Assembly: GCA_963854735.1 (NCBI GenBank) | Contig: OY978098.1 | Span: forward strand, 2,046,001 to 2,110,000 | Length of the DNA stretch: 64,000 nt | Source: Marvania coccoides | Lineage: Eukaryota > Chlorophyta > Trebouxiophyceae > Chlorellales > Chlorellaceae | Direction: 5' to 3' | In this document: positions 33,729 through 44,847 of the stretch, piece after piece | Layout: every line of letters starts with the position of its first letter | How positions within the stretch are numbered: the stretch's first letter is position 1 | The notes under the pieces: model-generated | What the model was told of the DNA's origin: nothing | What the model saw: only the letters and a program-made list of their open reading frames with translations | The model's database searches: none | Made by a program: the position numbers and the translations under genes

Positions 33729-35399
33729 TTATATATTTGTTATTGTGGAATTAAGGTGACATTCGCTGATAAGGTCTTCCAGGGCGTTTTGAGGGTCGGT
33801 TGCGGTGCTCCCATCGTCGGCGCCTCCAAGCGGCATCGAAAAGTATTTGAGCGGCTGCTGGGAGGCAACCTCGATTTCCGGCGCAGGAGGCAGCGGCGGA
33901 AATGCGGCGTCGTCGTCCGGCGTGGAAGACCGCACGACGTCATTTTTCAGCGGCGGCAACACATCTTCAGCCACTGGCGCAGCGTTGCCCAGCACCAGTT
34001 CGCAGAGCATCCTGATCTCTGGCTCGTACGGGAGCGCAGACTGGTAGATGATGGCGAACTGCACCCAGTTGAGCAGGCTTGTCACCTCCTTCGCCAGCAG
34101 CAGGTATGCCACCGACAGCCTGGTGTGACACCGCCGGATGGACGCTGCGTGCTTGCCCGCTAGCAGCGCTTCCTGCAAAATATGGAACAAAATGCAGGTA
34201 GATCGGTTAATGGTTTGTTTTCTTTCTTTCCTTCTTCCTCTCTCTTTATTCTCCTCACCTTGGCGCCTGCGTGCATGGAATCCACGCCGTTGGTGCCAGC
34301 TCCGACCGCGGCCAGCCCCTGATTGGCCTTGCGGATATCAGCAAAAATCGTATTTATGTTGACAGTGTACGAGTCCCAAGCCCGCTGAAACCCATCCAGC
34401 TGCTCAGAGCTCAGACACAGCTGCGGCACCGTCGCCGCCAGGACGCGTTGCATGCGTCGGCCTCGGGGTGTGGTGGGCGGGGGCGGCACCAGCACAGGCA
34501 GCAGCGAGGTCAGCAGCTCAGGGTTGCCCAAGAAGAGCCGAAGAATGAAGTTGCCCTGAGAGAAAACAGCGAGGAAAAGGGGAGAGAAACGATTAACAGA
34601 GAACAGCGGTGCAAAAGAAAGGGTCGGCGGTATTAGTATAATGGTATTAATATATTATCAGCCCAACCATACCCGAGTTCGAATGGCAGTGGTGGCCGCG
34701 TTAGACATCCATTGGCTCTCAGCCTTTTGTTCAATCCACTGCGAAAAGTACACGAAGGAAAATTTGAGAGGACGTGCTTTCGTTATTATGGTTTGTTCAG
34801 CAGCACCAGCTCACCTGCGCCGCAAGGTGGTGCAACCTTTCAAAGAAGTCGCCGTTTAGCGCCATGATCACCTCCCCAGGCAGCTTTGCAAACGCCTGCA
34901 CCACTGTGTCAGGCACCAGCTGCCCCCGCCTCCACATGAACTCGTACAGCGCCGCCTGCACCGAGCCAGGGGAGAGGACGACATCGAAGCACGGCGCGTA
35001 CAACATCCTCGCCAGAGCGCCACCCATCTCTGCTGACTCGAACGACATCATTTCCAGTGCCTGGTTCAGGGAGCGGAGGTGGAGGTTCTCCGCCGCCGCC
35101 GCCTCCAGGCAGCCTTTCAGCGACTTCATGGGGTCGGCGGGGCTGTGTTCTTCTTGGTGCTGCTCGACGTGGGGTGCAGCGCCTGCCTCGGGGGTGATTG
35201 CTCGCTCCCTCTTTCGCACTAGAACTGCCGCTTTGCCGCCGGTGAGCGATTCGTACGCCGCCGAAGAGTACTCCACGGGATAGGTGTCCCAGTCAGAGCA
35301 CCCGCCTCCCACGTTGGTGCTACACTCTTCTACCATATGCTCCAAGCAACATTCCAACGGCAAGGCATAGGATACTGTGTTGGTCAATTTTAAAGGCAT
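33729..35399 (-). CDS. Paralogue 1 of a tandem pair; leucine-zipper-like coiled-coil protein
   Basis: Minus-strand exons 35399-34815, 34738-34673, 34555-34259 and 34172-33729 give 463 aa. The N-terminal part has a short heptad helix (LKGCLEAAAAENLHLRSLNQ) like a leucine zipper but with no basic region. It is followed by a conserved helical block (YEFMWRRGQLVPDTVVQAF...KLPGEVIMALNGDFFERLH). The central exons carry IRTRGNFILRLFLGNPELL and QLCLSSEQLDGFQRAWDSY. This last part recalls the helical tail after bZIP domains in some algal transcription factors, a weak inference. The C-terminal 65 residues are Pro/Asp-rich and absent from paralogue 2. ATG 35399 is the first Met after an in-frame TTG. 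Confidence 0.7.
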
Positions 35400-36625
35400 C
35401 TTTGGGGGGGTGCCGCCTTCTCGGTCCGTCCGCGGCAAGCTGCTAATGTTAACTATATGAAATTATGTGCGTCGTGGCCCTCAGAAAGGTGAAGGCGAAA
35501 AAGCGTATGGTTGATTTGAATTATAAAGGAAACTGCGATAGAAGCCTGAATTCGGGCGACGAATCCCTAAAATTATATCCTCGGCATGTTAAAAACGTTC
35601 GAGTCCGGCGAATTGACGCAGAGAGGGCGAAACGCAAGCTCTCTCTAACAGAGGAAAACTAAAACGGCCCACCGCGTGCTGTGAGGGAGCCCGCTCAAGA
35701 CATATAAACGAAAAGGAAATTGCTATTCAAAAATCTTTTGTGCTCTTTATCCTAGGAAAAGAAAACGTTTTTTTTTTTTTTTTTTTTTAATTACGAATGA
35801 TTTTGGTCTGTCGCCAACCCTCACAGTACAGCCGTGCCTTCACGTTATTGTGTCTTCTGACAAAGCATGGCAGGCAATCACTCTATTGTATACCATTGCA
35901 GGAGAGCGCCTACCCGGCCCACATCATTTTTCAGCAAAAACAAAAACGCTAACGAGCTTAATTATCCTCGTGGTACAGTGTAGTGGCACTGGGCATATGA
36001 AAAAAGGGATATACTCAGTATAATACTGGCAATTGTCATGTTACTCTCAAACTGTCAGATGTTTGCAAAAAAGAATAAAAACGAAGCCGGTAAAATAGTT
36101 TGGCAATAGTTTGGCAACAAAGGAAAGAAAAGAACTCCAATCGATCCAAGAAGAAAAACTATTCCAGCTTGGAAGAATCAGAAAAAAATGGGGAGGATTC
36201 CTACAAAATAAACATTTTGGGCGTGCACCTCCGGCAAAAAGTTAAATTAAAAAAAATCTGGGTGTACAGAAATTGAAGGTTTCAAGGTTTACATAGTGGT
36301 GTAACGTCTACTACCAAAGTCGCCCCTATTGAGAACCGCAAGTCGACGTGCCACAAACCCCGCCACAGTAAGGCCGAGCCCCCCTTCCATCCGCCGGATC
36401 AACCTCAGTTCATTTGGACGTACGTCACAGCAGCGCCATGCAAACCTAGCAACAGGTCCGCCCACAGGTAAGGCTCTTGCCCCTGCCTTCCGAGTCCCCG
36501 ACGGCACGACCGACCGAATGTATATTCATATGCCCTATACCCACCGAATGTATATGTATGATGAAGATATTAAAATTAATTTTGTCTTGTCATGTGACTT
36601 CATTCATGTATCCAATAGAGTACGT
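35400..36625. other. 1.2-kb spacer between tandem paralogues
   Basis: AT-rich with a 21-nt T run at 35768-35788. Short ORFs at 35465-35662 (+) and 36289-36507 (-) are present but have no family support. It includes the paralogue 1 promoter and the paralogue 2 3' end. Confidence 0.45.
35768..35788. repeat. Poly(T) run of 21
   Basis: Uninterrupted T tract (poly(A) on the minus strand), upstream of paralogue 1. Confidence 0.9.
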
Positions 36626-38148
36626 TTAGTTGGTTCCTTTGATGATTAACGTGCATAACTGCCGCAGGTCTGGACGGAACGGCTGCATCGCGCCCTGAAG
36701 CAGTCCGTACTGCACCCAAGTCAACAAGTCCTTCAATTTGGCAGCCAATACCATGTAATTCAAGCAATGCCGGTCCTGGCAGCGCCTGAGGACTCCAGCG
36801 TGCTTTGTCATTTCAATCGCCCGCTGCAAAAAAAATTTTTTACAAAAACGTGTCAGAATTTTGATAACTGTCAAAATAAATATTAAAAAAAAAAATCCCT
36901 CGCCTCGGCTTGAATATGCATGTTCCCTAGGCCGCTGTCATTGCGAGCTTGCATTTCCGCCAACGCCAACGTCAACGCTTGCTGCGCCTGATAACAAAAC
37001 AAAAATAGTACACATAACGCTTGACGGTGGAGCCACTGGCATTCCATTCATATCTTGAATAAAGAAAGCATTAGAAGAAACATAGCCTTACCTTGACCAC
37101 CGCTCCATTGATGCACTGCAAATTTGCTAAGTAAACTTCCCATGCCTGCCTGAAAAGCTCCCTCTGCTCAGCGGTCACGCCTATTTTCTGCACCACGGCC
37201 GCCATTTTTTTAAGCATGCGGTCACCCCGTGGGTTGCCCGGGGCCGAGTGAGTCACCGCTGGCAGCAGCGCCACGCAGAGGCCCGAGTCGATGGTAAACA
37301 GCCGAAGCATGAAGTCGTTCTGAAATTGCCAAATGGAATAACATAATTATACTTTAATGTGCTAAAATTGACAAACCGTGTAATGAACGGTGAAAGAAAG
37401 AAAAACGCTCTCAATTGACTCACTCTGACTTTGATAGCAGCAGTGGCAGATTTCGCCAGATGAGATCTGTCGCCCTCTTCGGTGCGGTTCGTCCACTGAT
37501 AAAAACGAAAGGCGTGCGAAGGAAAGATTGTCAATTCTTAGTTTTTCAAATAACAACCGGTTGAAATATCCATTATTTTCAACGCACCTCCACAGCGTAA
37601 GCATGCAGCCGGTCGAAAAACTCGCTGTTGATGCCCATGATCACAGCGTGCGGCATCTTTGCAAAGGCGATGCCCACCCATTCTGGCAGCGCCTGCCCTC
37701 GATTCCATACGAATTCGTGGAAGGCAGCCTGCACTGACGCCAAAGACGGCCCAGGCGAGAGGGGCGGCAGCAAGCGCGGAGCAGCTGACGCGGCAGCGGA
37801 TTGCATCATCCCCTCCATCCAAGCGGCCTCCAGCGCGAGAGCCTCCAGCGCAGCATTGGCGTCCTTGAGTCGACGGTTCTCAGCGACGGCGAGCACCAAG
37901 CAGCTCTCCAGGGATCTGTGCTCGGACTTCAGGGGGCCGTCGCCTTCGGAAGAGGCGTCGGTGGTAGACGGCGTCGTCCCTGCGCCAGCTGCAGCTCCCT
38001 CAGAAGTCGAGGAGGGTACTTTTGTTTTATTAGCTCTCCCTTGGGAGAGGGCACTGTGGGCATCTATTGCCTGCTCGACGGGGAACGTGTCCCAGCAGGT
38101 GGAGCCTTCCACGTTCGTCGAACCGTCCTCGCTGACACACATGTACAT
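36626..38148 (-). CDS. Paralogue 2 of the tandem pair
   Basis: Minus-strand exons 38148-37588, 37495-37424, 37319-37092, 36987-36904 and 36823-36626 give 380 aa. It shares order and intron positions with paralogue 1. LESCLVLAVAENRRLKDANA is the zipper-like helix, and FHEFVWNRGQALPEWVGIAF...FFDRLH is about half identical to its counterpart over 45 residues. VRNDFMLRLF, KIGVTAEQRELFRQAWEVYL and LKDLLTWVQYGLLQGAMQP follow in the same order. The exon that paralogue 1 has in one piece (34259-34555) is split here by an extra intron, and intron 4 uses a GC donor (GAG|GCGAGG). The protein stops right after the last shared helix. Function unknown. Confidence 0.7.
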
Positions 38149-38571
38149 AAAAATTAAAGCTGAAGGGCAATACACTAAACAAGAGAAGTAAAGGCCGTTT
38201 TGGAAGCAGGATACAACTACATGAGTTAGGTGCGATTAAATATGTGCTAACTCGATACACACAGAAAAACAGCTGTATCACGCTCGACTCGAGCGGCAGG
38301 TAAGCGAGCGGCCGAGAGAGGAAAAAAAAAGCAAAAAAGCCGCGGGCAATTGCAGCTCGCTTTGGCTTGCTGCTTTTATTTTTTTCAATTAATTAATTAA
38401 AGACGTCTAACAATTTACGCATATTACCAGCACAGAACGAATTTTATCTGTATCAAATAAATTTTTCATCAAGAATCAATTTATTTAATTTAGCTCGTCG
38501 CTACTCTTCTCCAATACCCCACCCCACCACTCTATCCTCCCACCCACCTAAATTTCCACCACACGGCCGCC
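38149..38571. promoter_or_regulatory. Divergent promoter, paralogue 2 / SF3A3
   Basis: 423 bp between the two ATGs, with alternating AT-rich tracts (AATTAATTAATTAA near 38389). The SF3A3 start has a strong GCCGCCATG context. Confidence 0.35.
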
Positions 38572-40113
38572 ATGTCCAGCACGTTGCTGGAGGAGACCCG
38601 GCAGCAGCACGAAGACATGGAGCGTCTGGAGCGGCTCATCGTGCAGGAGTTCAGGCGCGACATTAAAAACCACAAAGACAAGCTGCTGCAGGGCTATCGG
38701 GTGCGCCACATGCTCGACACCTTGCAGCAGCGCGCCAAGCGCCTGACAGCAGTCTACGAAGACGCGGACGGCTCCCGCAAGGAAGATATCGCCGCTCTGC
38801 GAGGGGAGAACGTCTTCGCCAACTTCTACGACCGCCTCAAGGACGCACGCGACTACCACCGCCGGTTTGGCGGCGCAGAGGAGCTCACGGGCGCACCGGA
38901 GGAGGTGGCGGCAGCGCTGGTCGGTCCCGACCCGCCGATGGCTTTCAGCGGGGAGGAAGGCATGGGGCGCTTCCTGGACCTGCACGAGCTGCACCACACC
39001 TGGCAGAACGCCAAATTTGGGGGCCAGGTTGACTACGCCGCGTATGTGGCAGCCCTGTCGTCGCACCTAGAGGCCGTGCCACGTGAAATGAAAGGCTCAG
39101 CGCAGTACAAGCAGTACGTTGCCGAGCTGACGGGCTACCTGGAAGGGTTCTACCAGCGGTCGCAGCCGCTGGCGCAGCTGGAGCGGCAGCTGGCGCGCCT
39201 GGAGGCGGATTTCTCGCAGCGCTGGGAGGCGGGAGAAGTCATTGGGTGGGAGGATCGCGGAAACGGCCCCGCCAAGGCCCCAGCCGCGCCTGAAGACGCC
39301 GCCATCGACCTGGCCGCCTTCTCCACCGTGGAGGAGCTCGAGGCGGTGGGCGCAGACCGGTTGAAAGCGGCGCTGAGCGCGCTGGGCCTGAAGTGTGGGG
39401 GCTCGCCGCGCCAGCGCTCGGAGCGCCTCATGGCCACCAAGGGAAAGCGCCTGGAGGACCTTCCGGCTTCCATGTTCGCCAAGGGCCCCCGCCGCGCCGC
39501 CGTTTCCGCTCCTGAGCTGGCCGAGCGTGCCGCCGCCGCCGCCAAGGTTGTGGCGTGGGGGGAAGCGCGGATTGCGTGGGCGTGCGAGACGCTGGCTGGG
39601 GTGGTTGGTGACACGCTGGGGCGCATCGAGAAGCGGCAGGCGCAGACCTACGAGGAGATGGTGGCTGAGGCGGAGGCAGAGGAAGAAGAGGGGGTGCTGG
39701 TGGGTGACGATGAAGAGGAGGACGACGAGGATGAGTACATCTACAACCCGCTGAAGCTGCCGATGGGGTGGGACGGCAAGCCGATCCCCTACTGGCTGTA
39801 CAAGCTGCACGGCCTCAACCTGGATTTCAAGTGCGAGATCTGCGGGGGGGCCAGCTACTGGGGGCGGCGCGCTTTCGAGCGGCACTTCAAGGAGCCGCGG
39901 CATGAGGCGGGCATGAAGGCGCTGGGAATTCCCAACTCTCGCCAGTTTTTCGAGGTGACCACCATCACGGACGCCATGGCGCTGTGGAAGAGCCTGCAGG
40001 AGCGGGAGGCTGGGGGGTTCAAGGCGGAGGAGGACGAGGAGTACGAAGATGCGCAGGGCAACGTGTTCAGCAAGAAGATTTACACGGATTTACAGCGCCA
40101 GGGCATTTTGTAA
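38572..40113 (+). CDS. SF3A3: Splicing factor 3A subunit 3 (SF3a60/PRP9)
   Basis: A single exon of 513 aa, close to human SF3A3 (501). SF3A3 belongs to the SF3a trimer of the U2 snRNP and is needed for stable branch-site recognition. The N-terminus (SSTLLEETRQQHEDMERLE) is the family opening. The SF3a60-binding helices follow (FANFYDRLKDARDYHRRF). A SAP-like LKAALSALGLKCGGSPRQRSERL sits near residue 270. The C-terminus has the C2H2-type finger FKCEICGGASYWGRRAFERHFKE with RHEAGMKALGIPN. An acidic run (GDDEEEDDEDE) precedes the finger. It is one of only two intronless genes here. Confidence 0.95.
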   Translation: MSSTLLEETRQQHEDMERLERLIVQEFRRDIKNHKDKLLQGYRVRHMLDTLQQRAKRLTAVYEDADGSRKEDIAALRGENVFANFYDRLKDARDYHRRFGGAEELTGAPEEVAAALVGPDPPMAFSGEEGMGRFLDLHELHHTWQNAKFGGQVDYAAYVAALSSHLEAVPREMKGSAQYKQYVAELTGYLEGFYQRSQPLAQLERQLARLEADFSQRWEAGEVIGWEDRGNGPAKAPAAPEDAAIDLAAFSTVEELEAVGADRLKAALSALGLKCGGSPRQRSERLMATKGKRLEDLPASMFAKGPRRAAVSAPELAERAAAAAKVVAWGEARIAWACETLAGVVGDTLGRIEKRQAQTYEEMVAEAEAEEEEGVLVGDDEEEDDEDEYIYNPLKLPMGWDGKPIPYWLYKLHGLNLDFKCEICGGASYWGRRAFERHFKEPRHEAGMKALGIPNSRQFFEVTTITDAMALWKSLQEREAGGFKAEEDEEYEDAQGNVFSKKIYTDLQRQGIL

Positions 40114-40390
40114 TAATATTTTGACGGCAGCAGCGGCGGAGTTGTTTTCTTTTGTTTTTCGCTTCAGTGCTTGTTTGCCAGTTGTCAAAATGTTACAACA
40201 AGGGTACACAACAAATATTCGAGTATCGATGGTTCTAAAAATAAAAAGAATTGAGAGTAGTGTAAGAAGAGTATAAAAAAGTTTAACGGCAGAAAATTGG
40301 CAAAAACAGAGTGGCCAGCCAGCAATTTTTTTGTGGTTGTTGGCGAAGTATTAAAAATGGATTCTTTCTTATTAAGATGCTGGCAGTTCT
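40114..40390. other. Convergent 3' region, SF3A3 / mTERF
   Basis: TGTAA at 40261 could serve SF3A3, and TTACA at 40193 (TGTAA on minus) could serve mTERF, so the two transcripts may overlap at their 3' ends. Confidence 0.4.
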
Positions 40391-42281
40391 TCATTCTATA
40401 TCTTCAGGGTAAGCCCGGCGCACCAACGAGCTGCTGCTGTTGGTGCCCAGCGACAGGCTGCTGCCCCTCGCCCGCTGCTGTAGGAGCCCGCTGCCACCGC
40501 TGCGGCCAGCCTGCCTCACAGGCAGTACCCAGCCCTCGCGCTGGCTCATGTTTTCTTGCAACAGGTCAAACTCGTCGCCGCTGCTGTCGTCATCGCGATG
40601 GTGGGTGGAGGCAGCAGAAAGAGAAGAAGAAGACGCAGCGGAAGATGGGGAAGGGGCCTTCTCGCTGCTCTTTCCCTCGAAGTAATAGTCCTCATCGTCG
40701 CTTGAGGAAGCAAATGCTGCCTCCGCTGCATTTGTCTGCATTATCCGCTCCTTGAACTCCTCGTACTCCACCAGCGTCGACCCTGCCACCTTGGCAGCAA
40801 ACTCCTTGTCCGCCATCTTCAGGTTGTTGAGCGAAAACGGCATGCACTCGCCGCCGCGACGCTCCTGCACAAAGCGGTGCCGCGGGATGATGCGGTTGGC
40901 CAGCGACAGCGAGAAGTACCCCGGGTAGGCGCACAACGCCGCGGTGTCCCCGCCCAGGTGCTCCACCAGGTAGCGCCATTTGGGCGCCATGTTGGACGCA
41001 ATCGCCAGCGAAAATATCTGAGGAAAGCGCGCCACCGCGCACGCCACCTGCTCCCTGCTCATCCCCACCGACCGCACCAGGTAGTCCACCCGCTCCCGCA
41101 TCGAATCGATCTTGTAGTGCAGCACCTGCGGGTGCGCAGCCACCGCCCTGGCGATCTCCACCGCCGACAGCTTGCACTCCTCCCGCAGGAAGTCCGCGCG
41201 CTGCTGCATCATGTCCTCGCTGCAGGTCAACACCTGGGGGTGTCGCGCCACCAGTTTGCCCAGCACGCCGTCCGCCAGCCCCAGCTCGGCTTTGAGGAAC
41301 GCCGCCCGAGGCTTCAGCGTGTCTTCTAAGCTGAGAGACATGATCATGGGCGCGCGCACCACCACCTTGGCCAGATCCTGCTCCGGCACGCCCACCTCCC
41401 GCAAGAACGCCAGCCTGGGGCGCACCGTGCGCTCGGAGCGGTACTCTAGGATGCGGGGCACTTTTACGATGACCTTGGCAAGCTCTACCTGGCTGAGACC
41501 CACCTCTTGCCCCAGGAACGTGAGCTTGCGGTGCATGCGGGCGACGTCGGTGAGGAAGAGCTCGGGGCGGGCTGCGGCGAGGCGGGTGAGGTCGGCGGGT
41601 TTCAGGCCCAGCGCCACCAGCAGGCCGACTTGCGGGCGCCACGCCTCCTCCAGCCCGCACACCCCCACCAGCCGGCGGAACTCCTCGGGGGCAAGGCCGT
41701 CGTCGGGGGGCGGGCCTGCCTCCTTCTTTGCTGTTGCGCGCCGCTGCTGTAATGAGAATGTCGGCAAGAAAAAAGGTTACAAGACTGACAAAGGGGAAAA
41801 AGAAGATGGATTGCAAACTGCAAACACAGTAATATCTCACTTTGGGTTTGGTGGTAGAAGCAGCAGCAACAGCAGCAGCAGCAGCAGAAGAAGAAGAAGA
41901 AGAAGAAGAAGAAGAAGAGGGTTTAGAGGTGCTCGGCTTCTGCTGCTCGCCGTCGACGCTCATGCCTGGCTGGGGCGGCGGGGGCGCCGCGCGCTGCATG
42001 TGCCGTAGCTGCTGTTGCTGCCGAAACTGCTGTTGCTGCCTGAACTGCCGCATTTTCTCCAGCTCCCTGCTGGAGGGAACCTTGAGCTGGGAGACGCCGC
42101 CCCTGCCAGGCAATGCCGGCGCACCCAGCGACGGTACGCCTGGTCTTTGTGATGCCTGGCATCTCACGGAAAAATATCGCGGGCCTGTGGTGGACAATGC
42201 GCCATGGCCGGCGCCCAATTCGGCTGAAATGTGGTGCGAATTCATGTTTGCCACCCGTCCGCCGAGGACTGCTCCAGCCAT
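40391..42281 (-). CDS. mTERF family organelle protein
   Basis: Minus-strand exons 42281-41841 and 41746-40391 give 598 aa (an acceptor 3 nt later is also possible). mTERF proteins are helical-repeat nucleic-acid binders that control transcription, splicing or translation in plastids and mitochondria. At least seven mTERF repeats are seen, each with the Pro-containing motif: VIVKVPRILEYRSERTVRPR, VVVRAPMIMSLSLEDTLKPR, LVARHPQVLTCSEDM, AVAAHPQVLHYKIDSM, AVARFPQIFSLAIASNM. The N-terminus looks like a targeting peptide, followed by Gln-rich and poly-Ser tracts from trinucleotide repeats. After the repeats there is an unusual acidic, Ser-rich tail of some 90 residues (SSSDDEDYYFEGKSSEK). Confidence 0.9.
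41858..41920. repeat. Coding trinucleotide microsatellite (CAG/AAG)
   Basis: AGC/AAG repeats on the plus strand encode poly-Ser then poly-Ala on the minus strand, in exon 1 of the mTERF gene. Likely length-polymorphic. Confidence 0.85.
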
Positions 42282-42620
42282 ATTTGCTCAAAGTGCACGA
42301 ACAATGCAATTAGCAGGTGTGCTAGTTCATTTTTCCGACTTGAACAGAGAATTATTTGTTGTCGGAGTGTTTTTGCCGGCGGCCTAAAATATTTCCGTTT
42401 ATTATCCAGCCGCAGATTTGTTTAAATTTATTTAAAACGTTATATCGTTATATAAAGAACACGGGATGCGCCACGCTGCACAAGAGCGCACAGCGGCCTT
42501 CGCCCACCTCACTTTCGCGCCATTTTCCCCCTCGTTCTCAGGGGTTCGGTCTACAAATGTTTTTTCCCAAAGGCTCTTACATTCACTCTTTATTTGTCAA
42601 TCGTCAATCAAGTCTGTCAA
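42282..42620. promoter_or_regulatory. mTERF promoter / EDM2-like 3' end
   Basis: 339-bp spacer between two minus-strand genes. TTACA at 42577-42581 gives TGTAA 40 nt past the EDM2-like stop. Confidence 0.4.
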
Positions 42621-44847
42621 TCACGTTTCTTTCTGATTTACCCCATGCCAGTGCCCGACGTCAGCCGAGCTGAAGGCGTCCTTCTCCGCGTCCGACCGCA
42701 CCAGAATTCTCACCGACAGGCCCCCGCCGGCCGTGACCCTCTGCTCAGACCCTGGCACGGCGAAGCTGGACCCCACCGCCAGGTTGCGATCCTCTATCTT
42801 GATGTGGTACCCCGGTGGAATTAGCGTGGGGGTGGGCACCAGCAGCGCCATCACGCGGGGGCGGAAGACAGCGGCACGGCGCACAAACGCATCGGCTACA
42901 TCAACGCCGGCGTCTGCGCCGCGAGGGGGGCTCACCCCGATGACCAGGTTGTCAGCTGGGCCCAGGTCATCTGTGAGTAGAGGAAAAACATTACAAAATA
43001 AAATCACCAACTGCAAAGTGCAAAATGCAAAATGAACGTACCTTTGCCTGGGGTGACGTCCAGCCAGGATTTGAGCACAAAATCGGCTGGGTTTCGGGGC
43101 TGAATGATGTCGTATCCCCTGCACACCACCGCCAGCTCATCTTGCGCAGCCAGCTCCTTCACCAGGGGCAAAAACTCGTTGGCGCCGCAGCTGAAGTCCA
43201 CCACCCGGTCCTGATCCCGCAGAAACGGCGCCAGCCGCGCCACCACACCATTCAGCAGCTCCTTGCTGGCGAAAATTCGACCGAACGATGTGAAGGGGCC
43301 TTGGCCTGCTGCAGGGGCACGGTAAGGGGCCATCGCTGCTTCCACCCCGCGGTGGCGTTGCGCGATCTCCGCGATGACCTTGCGGTCGAGCACCAGGGCG
43401 ATGGAGGCGGCGTTATGCGGCTGCCGCGCGTGATGCTGCGCTGCATTTTGAATGGTCGCCTCCAATCCAGCTAAAAGACCCTGGGTGACACGGGGGCAAT
43501 GGAACAAAGCATTAGGAAAAATGGAAACCAAGAATAAAGCAAATATAGAAAAATCCACCAAAGCCAAACCCTCACCTCGTCCACTGGCCTGCTGGCTCTG
43601 CGATGAAACGGCCGCGACCGCCGCACCTCCTCCCTCAGTTGCTCCTTGCTCACTTCCCGCCGCGCCGCATCAAACAGCTCCTGCACTGCCGCCTCCTCTG
43701 GCGGTGGCGCTGGAGGAGCGCCCGCCCCCTCTCTCCTTTCCCACTTTCGAATAATCGCCTGTGAAGAGTGCAGGTGTGGGAATTTTCGGGCGTACGCGAC
43801 CACCCAGTCCGCAATCAATTCGTCAGAGGCCACCTTCCCTTCCCGCAGCTCCACGCTGGCGCCCACCATTCTGTGGTCAGTGCAATACAGCACAGAGGTT
43901 TCCACTTGGCACCCCGGCAGCAGCCGCCCGTGGGGGCTGTAGCTAGCGAGCCACACCCGATTTTCTGCGATGCGGCGAGGGAAGCAGGCGCGGTGGTAAG
44001 CGCGCGGACACCGCCGGCACTGCACCAGCTCCCCCAGCTCCCCCACGTCCTGCGGCAGCACACTGCCGCGCTTGCACTTAGAGCACCAATGCAGGGCGCA
44101 CAACTGAGGGTGTTCCCGCCCACGAGAAGAACGGGACCCCCCCACCACAGACTTGGAGTCTTCCAGGCACGCGCGGTGGTAGAACCGCCCGCAACTCCCG
44201 CCGATGCATTTCACCACGTCCAGTCCTTCCGCGCCCTCCCTGCCGCACTTGAAGCACGCCTGCCGCGCCGCTGCGCAGTTGGGGCAGTAGAACGGCTCGG
44301 CCGACTTCACCAGTGCTTTGGCGATCTCGAACGGCATGTCCAGGGCGTTGCAGTGCTCGACGGTGGCGGCGGGGGCCTCGACCAGCCGGTCAGAACCGCC
44401 GCCCGGGTCTCTCTCGTACACAATGCCCAGGTGAAAACTCCTCCGGCACCGCCCCTCGCACGGCACCAGCAGCCCGCCGTTGTCACAGCAGGCGCACTGG
44501 TTGTCGGCGTACGAGGTGCACCCTCGCTCTGATTCGAAATCCTCTCCCCCATCAATGACACCGCTGTTGCGATTGTTGTTGTTTCCAGTTGGGGCACAGT
44601 CGCCTGCTGCTCCTCCCCTCCCGCCGCCGCCGTCGCTGCGCGCCGGGTTGGTAGACGGCGGCCCGCTACTCGCTGGGGCGTTGTTTGAGGCCCTTTGGGC
44701 GTTGCCGTCGTTGGATGGACGGCCTCCTCTCGGCTGCCCGCCGCCTCCGTTGGTCTTCGGCCACTTGCTGGAAGGGACCATGATCAAGTCTTCCAGGATG
44801 TCCCGTCGCTTGTTGCGTGCGCTGGCTTCGCCGGGATCGCCAGGCAT
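42621..44847 (-). CDS. EDM2: EDM2-like PHD-finger chromatin protein
   Basis: Minus-strand exons 44847-43576, 43480-43042 and 42970-42621 give 686 aa. EDM2 in Arabidopsis is a nuclear PHD protein that controls heterochromatic intron processing and H3K9me2-linked silencing. The order here matches: a disordered N-terminus, then CACCDNGGLLVPCEGRCRRS, CFKCGREGAEG, CGRFYHRACLEDS, CSKCKRGS and CRRCPRAYHRACFPRRI (PHD and PHD-like units). The methyltransferase-like C-terminal region follows, with FTSFGRIF, VVDFSCGANEFLPLV, YDIIQPRNPADF and LVIGVSPPRG. The plant motif in the last block is NPPFG; here Asn is Ser and Phe is Arg. Activity of this domain is doubtful even in plants. It is shorter than plant EDM2 (about 1300 aa). 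Confidence 0.85.

Noticed and set aside
35465..35662. 65-residue basic ORF just upstream of paralogue 1, opposite strand
   Set aside because: No homology recognised and AT-rich codon use; its basic composition tempted a lost bZIP basic region, but it is on the wrong strand.
36289..36507. Arg-rich minus-strand ORF in the paralogue spacer
   Set aside because: No ATG at its start, no splice partners, no recognised family.
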